Assembly: GCF_009933175.1 (NCBI RefSeq)
Contig: NZ_MAEJ01000007.1
Location: 80,623-144,622, forward strand
Source: Candidatus Enterococcus huntleyi
Lineage (GTDB): Bacteria > Bacillota > Bacilli > Lactobacillales > Enterococcaceae
Reading direction: 5' to 3'
DNA: 64,000 nt
Shown: positions 1-8,811 of the stretch, one piece after another
Position numbering within the stretch: position 1 is the first letter of the stretch
Layout of the letters: the number at the start of each line of letters is the position of its first letter
Notes under the pieces: model-generated
What the model was told of the DNA's origin: nothing
What the model saw: the letters and a program-made list of their open reading frames with translations, nothing else
Databases searched by the model: none
Made by a program: the position numbers and the translations under genes

Positions 1-99
1 TTCGTCCGAATTTTTATAAACAATAAGCAAATAATTGCCTATTCTCTCCAATTTTGCGATACACTAGATATGAACAAAAAATTAGGAGGCGTTAATTTT

Positions 100-951
100 A
101 TGAATTCACTGACATCTACGTATAAACTAAGCAATGGCATTGAAATCCCAGTTGTTGGCTTTGGCACATGGCAAACTCCCGATGGCGAAGTAGCTGTTCA
201 ATCAGTTAAAGAGGCCTTAAAAGCTGGCTATCGTCACATCGACACAGCACAAGGTTATGGCAATGAAGAAAGTGTCGGTCAAGCAATTGCTGAAAGTGGC
301 ATCGACCGCAAGGACATTTTTGTCACCAGTAAATTAGGTAATGGTCAACATAGTTATGATCTTGTGATGAGTTCTTTTGACGAGTCTTTAAAAAAACTTA
401 AGACAGATTATCTTGATTTATTCTTAATCCATTGGCCAAATCCACTAGGTTTTAGAGAACATTGGGAACAAGCGAACGCAGACACTTGGCGTGCTATGGA
501 GGAGCTGTATGAAGCTGGCAAAATTAAAGCGATTGGCGTCAGCAACTTTTTACCGCACCATTTAGAGACTCTTGCAAAAACAGCGAAGATCATGCCGATG
601 GTCAATCAAATTTTCTTAGCTCCTGGTGAACTTCAAACAACAGTCGTTGACTACGCTCGTGCACATGACATGTTGTTAGAAGCCTACAGCCCTCTTGGTA
701 CTGGGAAAATTTTTGAGGTGCCTGAGATGAAAAAAATTGCTGAAGCACATGGCAAATCAATCGCCCAAATCGCAATCCGTTGGTCTTTACAACACGGCTT
801 CTTACCTTTACCAAAATCAGTGACACCAAGTCGTATAGAAGAAAATACGCAGGTTTTTGACTTCGAATTATCTGACGCTGAAATGTCAGTAATCGATGGA
901 CTTGATGGCGTTGTCGGCAAAGCAATCAATCCAGATACAACCCAGTGGTAA
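100..951 (+). CDS. Aldo/keto reductase
   Basis: NADPH-dependent carbonyl reductase of the aldo/keto reductase superfamily, cytosolic, physiological substrate unknown. The 283 residues form one (beta/alpha)8 domain, and the catalytic tetrad is visible as Asp48, Tyr53 (HIDTAQGYGNE), Lys78 (VTSKLG) and His111 (LIHWPNP). The start at 100 is chosen because AGGAGG lies just upstream; an in-frame ATG at 70 has no ribosome binding site and would place that site inside the gene. Length matches the 2,5-diketogluconate reductase-like branch. It may share a transcript with the small gene 40 bp downstream. Family assignment is sure, substrate is not. Confidence 0.9.
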   Translation: MNSLTSTYKLSNGIEIPVVGFGTWQTPDGEVAVQSVKEALKAGYRHIDTAQGYGNEESVGQAIAESGIDRKDIFVTSKLGNGQHSYDLVMSSFDESLKKLKTDYLDLFLIHWPNPLGFREHWEQANADTWRAMEELYEAGKIKAIGVSNFLPHHLETLAKTAKIMPMVNQIFLAPGELQTTVVDYARAHDMLLEAYSPLGTGKIFEVPEMKKIAEAHGKSIAQIAIRWSLQHGFLPLPKSVTPSRIEENTQVFDFELSDAEMSVIDGLDGVVGKAINPDTTQW

Positions 952-991
952 GCGAAAGTGATAGCTTATTTCTTTAAAAGAGGTGACGCAA

Positions 992-1240
992 ATGAAAAAT
1001 GAATTGATTGAACAGCAGTTGGATACTCTACCGGAAGAGATTATTCGAACCTTTCACAAGGATTTTATCTTTTTAATATCTCCTGGCCTCGTTCAGCACT
1101 TCCCTGCTCGAGGATGGAGTCAAGAACAAATCGAAAAAGAAGTCAAAAAACGTATCGGTGAGCCTTTGATAATCGAGCCTTGGCGGACACATACCATTGC
1201 GTACAAAAAAGACTCGACCCTCGTAGCTCTGATCCCTTAA
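992..1240 (+). CDS. Small protein of unknown function (82 aa)
   Basis: I do not recognise this 82-residue protein. It is soluble-looking, mixed-charge, with no signal peptide or membrane segment. It starts with a helical N-terminus, followed by an aromatic stretch (FIFLISPG, HFPARGW) and a basic helix. AAGAGGTG precedes the ATG at 992; a GTG at 983 is possible but overlaps that site. It lies 40 bp after the aldo/keto reductase on the same strand and is closed by a good terminator, so the two are probably co-transcribed. Confidence 0.6.
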   Translation: MKNELIEQQLDTLPEEIIRTFHKDFIFLISPGLVQHFPARGWSQEQIEKEVKKRIGEPLIIEPWRTHTIAYKKDSTLVALIP

Positions 1241-1315
1241 CAGTCTGCCTATTTTTTGCAGAATAAAAAGAAGTCAGATAGATAACTTGATGAAGACTGT
1301 TGATTCTTCTCTCAA

Positions 1316-1378
1316 AAATATCCTTAACTCAGTCATCTCCCATTTCATTTGGTCCGGCTGAGTATAAGGATATTTTTT
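1316..1378 (+). terminator. Rho-independent terminator
   Basis: A long stem pairs AATATCCTTA-ACTCAG (from 1317) with CTGAG-TATAAGGATATT (to 1374), with one bulged base, and ends in a T-run. It closes the unit of the aldo/keto reductase and the 82-residue protein. Confidence 0.8.
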
Positions 1379-1526
1379 TATTTTTCTATTATTTTTTCAC
1401 AAAAACAGACTATATTGTAAAGAAATTCTCATAATAATGTTATTTTCAGAAAAATTTACCACCTTTTTCTTTTCATTTTGAGCAAACTTTTCTATAATCG
1501 TAAGAGTAAAGATAAAGGAGTGCATT

Positions 1527-2315
1527 ATGAAAAAGAAACTAAAGAAAAAATTATTAACGCAATTCCGTCCTTCAATGGATGCCATTCGTACCAAATTACT
1601 CCACTCGATGGAAGAAAAAATCGCCGCGCAATACGGTCGGACTTTTAAATTAGAAGTCGAAAAGAAAGAAAAGCTGTTCTTAGTCATCCAACCTGAAAAA
1701 GAATCCGGTGAAGAACGCATTTTAATTCCGATTGATGATAATTTCACTGCCATCCTAAAGAAAATCCAGACAGGAGATCAAACAGTTTTTGATACATTTA
1801 GAGACAAATTACTGCTAGAAGTCCTATCTATCTGGGGGCAGCACCGGGCGCCACTATCTCCTATAAGCACGGAGAAAGAGCAAACAACCGCTGATATGAG
1901 CCAAGTGAAACAGGAAGCCGCTACTAAAGCGACCTCAAAAAAAGCCCAAGGTAAAAAGAACGATGGCGACAAAGTAACACATACAAAAACGAAAACAACG
2001 ACACCTACAGAAAAAGCAGAAACACCGAAAGCAACTGAAACAGTCGAGTCTCCTTCAGCTGGCGCACCGATTACATTAGCTGAATTTAAAGAAGCGATTG
2101 CCCGTGATTATTCAAAATTATTCGTCGAAGAAACGGATAACACAATCACCATCAATGAACAAGCCGCTGCTGGCCCAAAATTGTTAGCCAGCCTTTCAAA
2201 AACTGAGACTGATTCAGTCATCATCGAAAAAGCGCTTGAGCGTAAGTACAAAGTTAAATTAACACTGATTCCGCTAATTGAAGCTTTAGCTAACACGCCA
2301 ATTGATAAACGTTAA
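1527..2315 (+). CDS. Lysine-rich protein of unknown function (262 aa)
   Basis: I do not recognise this protein. It has a very basic N-terminus (MKKKLKKKLL), an N-terminal globular part of about 110 residues, a low-complexity linker at about 115-175 rich in Lys, Thr, Glu and Ala, and a C-terminal globular part of about 85 residues. No signal peptide or membrane segment is seen, so it should be cytosolic. AAAGGAG lies 6-7 bases before the ATG, and a TATAAT at 1493-1498 could be its -10. It is monocistronic, closed by the terminator at 2334-2378. The two-lobes-plus-linker layout could suit a nucleic-acid or scaffold protein, but that is a guess. Confidence 0.6.
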   Translation: MKKKLKKKLLTQFRPSMDAIRTKLLHSMEEKIAAQYGRTFKLEVEKKEKLFLVIQPEKESGEERILIPIDDNFTAILKKIQTGDQTVFDTFRDKLLLEVLSIWGQHRAPLSPISTEKEQTTADMSQVKQEAATKATSKKAQGKKNDGDKVTHTKTKTTTPTEKAETPKATETVESPSAGAPITLAEFKEAIARDYSKLFVEETDNTITINEQAAAGPKLLASLSKTETDSVIIEKALERKYKVKLTLIPLIEALANTPIDKR

Positions 2316-2333
2316 AAACCGGAATTCCAAACG

Positions 2334-2378
2334 AAAAAACTTTCCTGACAGATTCATTCTAATCAGGAAAGTTTTTTT
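2334..2378. terminator. Bidirectional terminator between convergent genes
   Basis: The stem AAAAACTTTCCTGA / TCAGGAAAGTTTTT has a T-run on the plus strand and, because the left arm begins with an A-run, also on the minus strand. It sits between the 262-residue gene (plus) and mvaE (minus). Confidence 0.85.
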
Positions 2379-2396
2379 ATTGATACTCAAGTCATG

Positions 2397-4859
2397 CTAC
2401 TTATTCAAGCGGATTTCTTTTAATGCCGCTTCCGCGTTTTCTTTGTTCATCTGTCCTTTTTTCTTCAAGGCTTCAACAACTAATTGAATTTCTTCACCTT
2501 GTGCGCCAACTGACATCGCAAGCGAACGGACTTGAAGCGACATATGGCCTTTTTGGATACCATCAGTTACCAAAGCTCTAATCGCTGCTAAATTCTGAGC
2601 TAATCCCACAGAGACAACAATCTCCGCCAACTCGATAGCTGAATCCACGCCTAATAAGTCAAGTGCAAATTTGGCTTTAGGTAAGACGCCAGACGCGCCG
2701 CCGACTGAAGCTATCGCCATTGGCACGGTCAGTTCACCGACCAAATATTCGCCTTCTATTTTCCAAGTTGTTAAGCCTTCGTAATGTCCATCTTTTGCCG
2801 CATAGGCATGACAGGCAGCCGCAACAGCTCGGTTATCATTACCTGTCGCAAGGATTACGGCGTCGATACCGTTCATAATTCCTTTATTATGAGTCACTGC
2901 CCGATACGTATCTAATTTGGCATAAATCGCAGCTTCGGTAATTCGTTTCGCCACCTCTTCGCCATTGATTGTGCTATTTCCAACTTGCTTCAATGGGATT
3001 TGACAGCGTGCAGTAACTAAAGATTCTGTCGCAAAATTACTCAAGATACTAAATAATATTTCTTCCTGAGGAAACCACTCGCGTAGGCCCACCGCAATCC
3101 CTTCAAGAATTGTGTTGACGATATTGGCACCCATCGCATCCTTAACATCCACCAGTACATCCAGAGAAACGTATTTCTCATTCGCTTCTGTGAAACAGCG
3201 TGTATCTACCTTACGAATGCCGCCACCACGCTTAACAATTGATGGATAGCTACTCTCCGCAAGAGAAAAAATCGCCGCCTGTTTTTCCACTAATAACGTT
3301 TGAAGCTCTTCTGCATTTTTGACACCTGCAAAGACAATCTGTCCCCGCATCAAACGTTCGTTGGTTGTGGCAGTAAAGCCGCCTGCTTGTTTGACAATCT
3401 TGGCTGCATTACTGGCCGCCGCAATGACTGACGGCTCCTCTGTCGCCATCGGAATGAGTTTTTCTTGGTCATTAATCAGAAAGTTTTGCGCAATTCCTAA
3501 GGGTGTCTCGATCTCACTGATTTGATTTTCAATCAAATTATCGGCTAACCCTTCTGGCAAACTAACTTGTTCCGACAGCAACGCTTTTTGCTCCGCCGTA
3601 ATTTTATTTTCTTTGAACAGCTCATCTAGACGTTCTTCACGTGAGAGCTGATAGAACTTTTTTTTTTCGTTCATTCCTTCTAAGGAGTCTGTTCCATCTT
3701 CTCGTTCGATTAAAACAGCCAAACCTAAGCCGCCACCGATACATAGTGAGGCAATCCCACGTTTTTTATTATTCGCTTTTAAAGCATACGAAAGCGTAGT
3801 TAAGATACGGGAACCTGAAGCTCCAATTGGATGGCCTAAGGAAATCCCACCGCCATAAATATTGACTTTTTCATTGGGCAAGCCTAACTCACGAGCCGCA
3901 GCGACTGTGGTTGCCGCAAAAGCTTCATTAATTTCAAATAAATCAATATCTTCCACTGTCAGCTGATTTTTTTTGAGTAACTCCGTGATGGCGTTATACG
4001 GTGCAAAGCCCATGTATGCTGGATCAACACCGACCTCAGTGTAGTCTTTAATAACAGCTAGATAAGAAAGATTCTCCCGCTCAGCATATTCTTTAGAAGC
4101 GAGCAAAACAGCCGCCGCCCCATCATTGACTGTCGAAGAAGTACCGGCAGTCACCGATCCGTCCTCTTTAAAAACTGTCCGTAGCGTCCCTAATTTTTCT
4201 AAGGTGCTATTGCCACGAATCCCTTCATCTTGTGTAAATAATGCGCCTGTGGGCAATTGAACTGGCGTAATTTCTTCAACAAACTTGCCTTGTTCAGTCG
4301 CCGCTGCTGCTCTTTGTTGCGACTGCAAAGCAAATTCGTCTTGCTGTTGTCGCGAAACGTTATATTTAGCCGCGACATTTTCAGCTGTAATCCCCATTGA
4401 TGCTTGACTAAAGGCATCTGTCAACCCATCTAAAGCCATGCTTGAAATAGCAGGTCCATATTCCTGTGTTTCCGGTTGATATTGCTGAATCATAGGAGCT
4501 TGTGACATGTTTTCTGTGCCACCAGCTAAGACCACCTCAGCTTGTCCCACTTGAATTAATTGTCTCGCTAAAATGACTGATTTTAAGCCTGAACCACAGA
4601 CTTCATTCACTGTCATAGCCGGCACAGTCACCGGCAAGCCCGCGCCAATAGCAATTTGTCTAGCTGTATTTTGCCCAACACCGGCTTGTAACACGTGACC
4701 AAAAATCACTTGTTTAATTTCATTCTTAACTGTTTTATTTCTATCTAAAATCGTTTCAACGACCGTCTTACCTAAATCTACCGCACTCAGTGAACTTAAT
4801 TCACCTCTGTATTTCCCTATCGGGGTACGTGTTGCGTCAATTATTACAACCTCTTTCAC
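2397..4859 (-). CDS. mvaE: Bifunctional acetyl-CoA acetyltransferase / HMG-CoA reductase
   Basis: Catalyses the first and third steps of the mevalonate pathway to isoprenoids: condensation of two acetyl-CoA, and reduction of HMG-CoA to mevalonate. It is a cytosolic fusion of 820 residues. The thiolase domain is about 1-395, with acylated Cys88 (VNEVCGSG), GHPIGASG and the second Cys in CIGGGLG. The class II HMG-CoA reductase domain is about 400-820, with TEEPSVIAA, the catalytic Lys in THNKGIMNG, DVKDAMGAN and ACHAYAAKDG. The start is GTG at 4859, preceded by GGAGG at good spacing; an upstream in-frame GTG at 4874 overlaps that site. The fusion is typical of enterococci. It is divergent from mvaS, with a shared 187-bp control region. 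Confidence 0.97.
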   Translation of the reverse strand: MKEVVIIDATRTPIGKYRGELSSLSAVDLGKTVVETILDRNKTVKNEIKQVIFGHVLQAGVGQNTARQIAIGAGLPVTVPAMTVNEVCGSGLKSVILARQLIQVGQAEVVLAGGTENMSQAPMIQQYQPETQEYGPAISSMALDGLTDAFSQASMGITAENVAAKYNVSRQQQDEFALQSQQRAAAATEQGKFVEEITPVQLPTGALFTQDEGIRGNSTLEKLGTLRTVFKEDGSVTAGTSSTVNDGAAAVLLASKEYAERENLSYLAVIKDYTEVGVDPAYMGFAPYNAITELLKKNQLTVEDIDLFEINEAFAATTVAAARELGLPNEKVNIYGGGISLGHPIGASGSRILTTLSYALKANNKKRGIASLCIGGGLGLAVLIEREDGTDSLEGMNEKKKFYQLSREERLDELFKENKITAEQKALLSEQVSLPEGLADNLIENQISEIETPLGIAQNFLINDQEKLIPMATEEPSVIAAASNAAKIVKQAGGFTATTNERLMRGQIVFAGVKNAEELQTLLVEKQAAIFSLAESSYPSIVKRGGGIRKVDTRCFTEANEKYVSLDVLVDVKDAMGANIVNTILEGIAVGLREWFPQEEILFSILSNFATESLVTARCQIPLKQVGNSTINGEEVAKRITEAAIYAKLDTYRAVTHNKGIMNGIDAVILATGNDNRAVAAACHAYAAKDGHYEGLTTWKIEGEYLVGELTVPMAIASVGGASGVLPKAKFALDLLGVDSAIELAEIVVSVGLAQNLAAIRALVTDGIQKGHMSLQVRSLAMSVGAQGEEIQLVVEALKKKGQMNKENAEAALKEIRLNK

Positions 4860-4919
4860 GAAATACACCTCCACTCAGAATATATCATGATTTGTCAAAA
4901 AACAAAACTCTGTATTCAT

Positions 4920-4943
4920 TTTTGGTATTTTTTCATACCAAAA
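4920..4943. promoter_or_regulatory. Palindromic operator candidate between mvaE and mvaS
   Basis: Perfect inverted repeat with 9-bp arms, TTTTGGTAT and ATACCAAAA, separated by 6 bp. It lies in the only intergenic space between the divergent mevalonate genes, about 60 bp upstream of mvaE and 100 bp upstream of mvaS. It has no T-run in the position of a terminator, so a protein-binding site is the more likely reading. Confidence 0.5.
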
Positions 4944-5046
4944 TTTAACAATCTCTAAAATATCATCTTTTTTTAACTACATTTTCCATGAAATATGATA
5001 CCTTAGATAGTAGATAGTTTTTTACATACGAAAAGGAGACGTGAAA

Positions 5047-6204
5047 ATGAATATTGGTATTGATAAATTATCCTTTTATGTGCCAAATTTGTATGTCGAC
5101 ATGACGGACTTAGCGCATGCCAGAGATACAGATCCAAATAAATTCCACATTGGGATTGGGCAAGATAAAATGGCGGTTAGCCCAGTCACTCAAGATATTG
5201 TTACACTAGGAGCAAATGCTGCAGCAAAAATCCTTTCAGATAAAGACAAAGAAGAAATTGACATGGTGATTGTCGGTACTGAGTCGAGCTATGACTTTTC
5301 TAAAGCATCGGCTGTCGCAATTCATCGTCTATTAGGTATCCAACCCTTCGCTCGTTCTTTTGAAATAAAAGAAGCTTGCTACGGCGCAACAGCTGCTCTT
5401 CAAATGGCAAAAAATTATATCGCAGAACACCCAACGCGAAAAGTCTTAGTAATTGCTGCTGATTTGGCTCGTTACGGCTTAAATTCTGGTGGCGAACCAA
5501 CTCAAGGAGCTGGTGCTATTGCAATTCTTGTGACTAGTGACCCACGCATTTTAACTATTGAAAACGATAGTGTCTTTTTGACAGAAGATATTTACGATTT
5601 TTGGCGCCCAAGCTACGCTGATTTCCCATTAGTTGATGGGCCTTTATCTAATGAAACATACATCCAATCATTCGGTAAAGTTTGGAACCGCCATAAAGAA
5701 GTTACTGGGCAAACTTTGGCTGACTATGATGCATTATGCTTCCATATCCCTTATACGAAAATGGGTAAAAAAGCCTTGCTTAGCGTCCTATCAGAAACCG
5801 ATGAAGCAACGCAAGAACGCTTAATGAATCGCTATGAAGAAAGTATCACCTACAGCCGCAATGTCGGCAATTTATATACAGGTTCATTATTTTTAGGCCT
5901 AATCTCTTTACTAGATATCAGTAAAGAACTAGACGCAGGCTCAACCATCGGCCTCTTCAGCTATGGTTCTGGCGCCGTCAGCGAGTTCTTCACCGTTCGC
6001 TTAGTAGAAGGCTATAAAGAACAACTAGCCGTCCAGGAACACCAAAAACTCTTAGAAAATCGTCGCAAATTAGCAATCGATGAATACGAAGAAATCTTCA
6101 CTCAAGCACTACCAAAACACGGTGAAGCAGCCACTTTCGACGATGAAATATTGTTCTCAATTGAAAAAGTTGAAAATGACATTCGCTTCTATAAAGAAAA
6201 CTAA
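5047..6204 (+). CDS. mvaS: Hydroxymethylglutaryl-CoA synthase
   Basis: Condenses acetoacetyl-CoA with acetyl-CoA to HMG-CoA, the step between the two activities of MvaE. The 385 residues carry the catalytic triad at exactly the numbering known for the E. faecalis enzyme: Glu79 (VGTES), Cys111 (KEACYGAT) and His233 (CFHIPYT). The ATG at 5047 is chosen because AGGAG lies 8 bases upstream; a GTG at 5041 would be only 2 bases from it. It is cytosolic and monocistronic, divergent from mvaE, and ends at a strong terminator. Confidence 0.97.
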   Translation: MNIGIDKLSFYVPNLYVDMTDLAHARDTDPNKFHIGIGQDKMAVSPVTQDIVTLGANAAAKILSDKDKEEIDMVIVGTESSYDFSKASAVAIHRLLGIQPFARSFEIKEACYGATAALQMAKNYIAEHPTRKVLVIAADLARYGLNSGGEPTQGAGAIAILVTSDPRILTIENDSVFLTEDIYDFWRPSYADFPLVDGPLSNETYIQSFGKVWNRHKEVTGQTLADYDALCFHIPYTKMGKKALLSVLSETDEATQERLMNRYEESITYSRNVGNLYTGSLFLGLISLLDISKELDAGSTIGLFSYGSGAVSEFFTVRLVEGYKEQLAVQEHQKLLENRRKLAIDEYEEIFTQALPKHGEAATFDDEILFSIEKVENDIRFYKEN

Positions 6205-6210
6205 AAGACA

Positions 6211-6258
6211 AAAAAATTACCTGACGCCAAATTTTTTTCAGCGTCAGGTATTTTTTAT
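6211..6258. terminator. Bidirectional terminator after mvaS
   Basis: Stem ACCTGACGC (6219-6227) / GCGTCAGGT (6241-6249), flanked by an A-run on the left and a T-run on the right, so it can stop mvaS and the convergent binding-protein gene. Confidence 0.9.
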
Positions 6259-7241
6259 TTAGCGTTAATTCCGTTAAAATCTGTTAACTCGTCGTATTTA
6301 TATGCTTCGTCAATCTGACCTTTATCCTTAGACCATTTGATAATGTTATCAAACTGTTCTTGCGTCACCGCTTGAGCATGTGGATAATCGTCCGTTTTGC
6401 TGTCCAAATATTGACTCATCGCATCAGGAAATTGATATTTCGTTAAGATATCCGCATATTCGCTGGCTTTGTGTTCATTCATGTAATCAATCGCTTGGTT
6501 GTAGGCTGCATAGAAAGCTGCAATATCTTGTGGTCGTTCGTCCAATACCGTATCCATGAACTGAATTGTTCCACCGTAGATATCTAAATCTTGTGAACTA
6601 CCCAAGACAACTGCCCCTTGTTTTGCTAACATGCTGGCCTGAGGTTCCGTGTAGACTGCGGCATCTACTTGACCATTCAATAATGCTTCTGATCGCGCAG
6701 AAAAGGAAGCAATTTCCACAACTTCATAGGTAAAGTTATCTTTTTTCGCGAATTCGTCCATGATATATTCCAAGATAAAGTTTGGCACCAAGGTTACCGT
6801 GTGTTTATCCAAGTCTTTCATCTCAGTAATTTCCGATTGAGGAGACGCCAATACTTTGAAATCTTCCAAAATTCCTGACGTGATCTTCATATCAATCCCA
6901 TTCTTCTTGAAAGCCGCTGCTGTCATCACATCGCCAATCGTTCCCTCAAGCTCTTTGGATTGGACTGCCACGTTTCGATCGTTTGGTGAAGTAAATGATT
7001 TAATCTCCACCGTTAGTCCCACTTTATCAAAAAATCCTTCTTCTTTAGATAAAATAATTGGAATAGCTGATTCCGCTGGTAAGACCCCGATATTTAATGC
7101 TTGATCCGTTACTTTCGCTTCCGTACTCGCCGCTGTCGATTCTTGACTAGACGCTGCCGTTTTGTCATTTCCATTGCCACAAGCACTCAAGCTGACCGCC
7201 CCTAATAATACAATCCCTAAACCTAGTAACATCTTTTTCAT
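6255..7241 (-). CDS. ABC transporter substrate-binding lipoprotein (NMT1/THI5-like, NitT/TauT family)
   Basis: Extracytoplasmic receptor of an ABC importer. The 328 residues begin with a lipoprotein signal (LGAVSLSAC, lipobox Cys at about 21) and a Ser/Thr/Ala-rich linker. The mature part has the two-lobed fold of the nitrate/taurine/thiamine-precursor group (IGVLPAESAIPIILSK, NGQVDAAVYTEPQA). Its ribosome binding site lies in the last codons of the upstream deacetylase-like gene, so the two are one operon. The ATPase and permease are just across the divergent promoter. The ligand is not readable; hydroxymethylpyrimidine-type thiamine precursors and sulfonates are options, and no TPP riboswitch was found upstream. 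Confidence 0.85.
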   Translation of the reverse strand: MKKMLLGLGIVLLGAVSLSACGNGNDKTAASSQESTAASTEAKVTDQALNIGVLPAESAIPIILSKEEGFFDKVGLTVEIKSFTSPNDRNVAVQSKELEGTIGDVMTAAAFKKNGIDMKITSGILEDFKVLASPQSEITEMKDLDKHTVTLVPNFILEYIMDEFAKKDNFTYEVVEIASFSARSEALLNGQVDAAVYTEPQASMLAKQGAVVLGSSQDLDIYGGTIQFMDTVLDERPQDIAAFYAAYNQAIDYMNEHKASEYADILTKYQFPDAMSQYLDSKTDDYPHAQAVTQEQFDNIIKWSKDKGQIDEAYKYDELTDFNGINAK

Positions 7242-7244
7242 CGC

Positions 7245-7988
7245 TTATTTTTCCTCCATTAATTGTTGAAATATTGGTAGGCTCATGGCCTCTGGAATCA
7301 CTTCTCGATGTAATTCCAATGGTGCTGTCTCCTTCGTATTCCAACCTGTTTTCGTTGTAAATGCTAGCTTGAACGCCATTTCATCTAAAATAGCCACCGT
7401 TTCTTGATTATATAAGCCAAATGGATAGGCAAAGACATCTTGGTGTATCACGTATTCGTTGCATTCCCGCAAATCCTCTATGACAGCTCCCTTCGGCTCC
7501 CACATCGGTTGAGAAAGCGTCGTTCCCTGTCTCTTATGGAAATGGGTCGTGTGATTTGCCGTTTCAAAAACATCGGCCATCGCTGAAACTTCCGCTACAC
7601 TTAAACAACGTGAAAATTCCGGTTGATAGGCAACTTCCTCAGTAAACAGCCAACCCTTTACGACGAACACCGTCGCCTTCATCCCAGCTTTTTTCAAAAT
7701 TGGGTACGCATACTCCTTCATCGATTGGTAACAATCATCAAAGGTAATCAGCACCGACTTTTCAGGTAGCTCTTTCTTCTTCTCGTAAAACTCTTTGACT
7801 TCGCTCAAGGTTAAACAATGATAATTTTGTTCCTTCAAAAAGTTTATTTGTTCTTGAAAATGCGCTACACTGACATAGAGCGGCATGGGCAATGAATCCT
7901 CATAACCATCAGCTACACGAATCGGTCGTGGCCCCGTAGCCAACTCTTTTTCAGGACGAACTTCATGAAATACAAGCGTTCGAAACAC
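7245..7988 (-). CDS. Polysaccharide deacetylase-family protein (NodB fold)
   Basis: A NodB-homology protein of about 247 residues without a signal peptide. Motif 1 is TFDDC (metal-binding Asp pair), motif 2 is in the region ANHTTHFHK, and FAYPFG is a late motif. Cell-wall deacetylases of this fold are exported; this one looks cytosolic, so a small-molecule amide is as likely a substrate as a glycan. The GTG at 7988 is preferred because AAAGG lies 8 bases upstream; a GTG at 7997 is the alternative. It is the first gene of a two-gene unit with the binding protein, and is divergent from the ATPase/permease pair, which suggests it processes the imported compound. Confidence 0.75.
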   Translation of the reverse strand: MFRTLVFHEVRPEKELATGPRPIRVADGYEDSLPMPLYVSVAHFQEQINFLKEQNYHCLTLSEVKEFYEKKKELPEKSVLITFDDCYQSMKEYAYPILKKAGMKATVFVVKGWLFTEEVAYQPEFSRCLSVAEVSAMADVFETANHTTHFHKRQGTTLSQPMWEPKGAVIEDLRECNEYVIHQDVFAYPFGLYNQETVAILDEMAFKLAFTTKTGWNTKETAPLELHREVIPEAMSLPIFQQLMEEK

Positions 7989-8085
7989 AACGTTCACCTT
8001 TCTTTCTGATTAATTTTTCCTAAGCTAGTATAGCATATTACTCGCCATTTGTATCTTATATCACAATCAAAAAAAGGAGCCTCTT

Positions 8086-8811
8086 ATGCCGATAGATATC
8101 CATAATCTAACCTTTAGTTATGCAAATGAACCCATTTTTAAGCAACTCTCATTCTCCTTTTTAAAAGGAAAAACCTACACCATTTTAGGGAAATCTGGTA
8201 GCGGCAAAAGTACGCTACTCAATCTTTTAAAAGGGTTTGAACAGCCACAAGATGGCACGATTGATTATATCGAAACAACTGCTCAAAAAGTCGAATTACT
8301 CTTCCAGGAACACCTACTATTTGATTGGCAAACCGTGCGACAAGCGATTGAACTTCCTTTACGACTCACACATGTCGAAAAAAAACAGCGCAAGGAGCAA
8401 GTCGACATTCTTCTGAGAGAACTGCAGCTTACTGAACTTTCTGACCGGTTTCCTAATCAACTCAGTGGCGGACAAAAACAACGCGTCGCCATGGCCCGAG
8501 GACTGATCACCAATCCTGATTTTCTACTATTAGATGAGCCAACCTCTTCCCTAGACCAAGAAACCAAAGAGGAAGTTCAAGCCTTTATCCTATCGGAACA
8601 AAAGAAACGCCACAACACTCTGGTTGTTGTCACTCACGATATAGAAGAAGCTGCTTTTCTTGGTGAGGTTATCTTGTTAGTGAAAAATCAAACAGTCACC
8701 ATCTATGAAAACCCGCTAATTCATTTGGAGAACCGCCGGGAAACTCTCGAATTCTATGAATTTTGTATCAAGCTTCGTGCCGCACTCAAAGGAGGCCCTT
8801 ATGAAAAATAA
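8086..8811 (+). CDS. ABC transporter ATP-binding protein (NitT/TauT family)
   Basis: ATPase subunit of the importer whose receptor is divergently encoded. The 241 residues show Walker A GKSGSGKST, signature LSGGQKQR, Walker B FLLLDEPTSSLD and the switch His in VVTHDIEEA, in the SsuB/TauB/ThiZ pattern. AAAAGGAG precedes the ATG. Its last 11 bases overlap the permease gene, a sign of translational coupling. It is membrane-associated on the cytosolic side. Confidence 0.92.
   Translation: MPIDIHNLTFSYANEPIFKQLSFSFLKGKTYTILGKSGSGKSTLLNLLKGFEQPQDGTIDYIETTAQKVELLFQEHLLFDWQTVRQAIELPLRLTHVEKKQRKEQVDILLRELQLTELSDRFPNQLSGGQKQRVAMARGLITNPDFLLLDEPTSSLDQETKEEVQAFILSEQKKRHNTLVVVTHDIEEAAFLGEVILLVKNQTVTIYENPLIHLENRRETLEFYEFCIKLRAALKGGPYEK

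Noticed and set aside
1241..1526. Regulatory RNA in the space before the lysine-rich protein
   Set aside because: The only structure is the terminator of the upstream unit; the remainder is AT-rich promoter DNA.
2397..4859. Frameshift or mis-assembly fusing two genes
   Set aside because: The acetyltransferase/HMG-CoA reductase fusion is the normal form of MvaE in enterococci, and both domains are complete.
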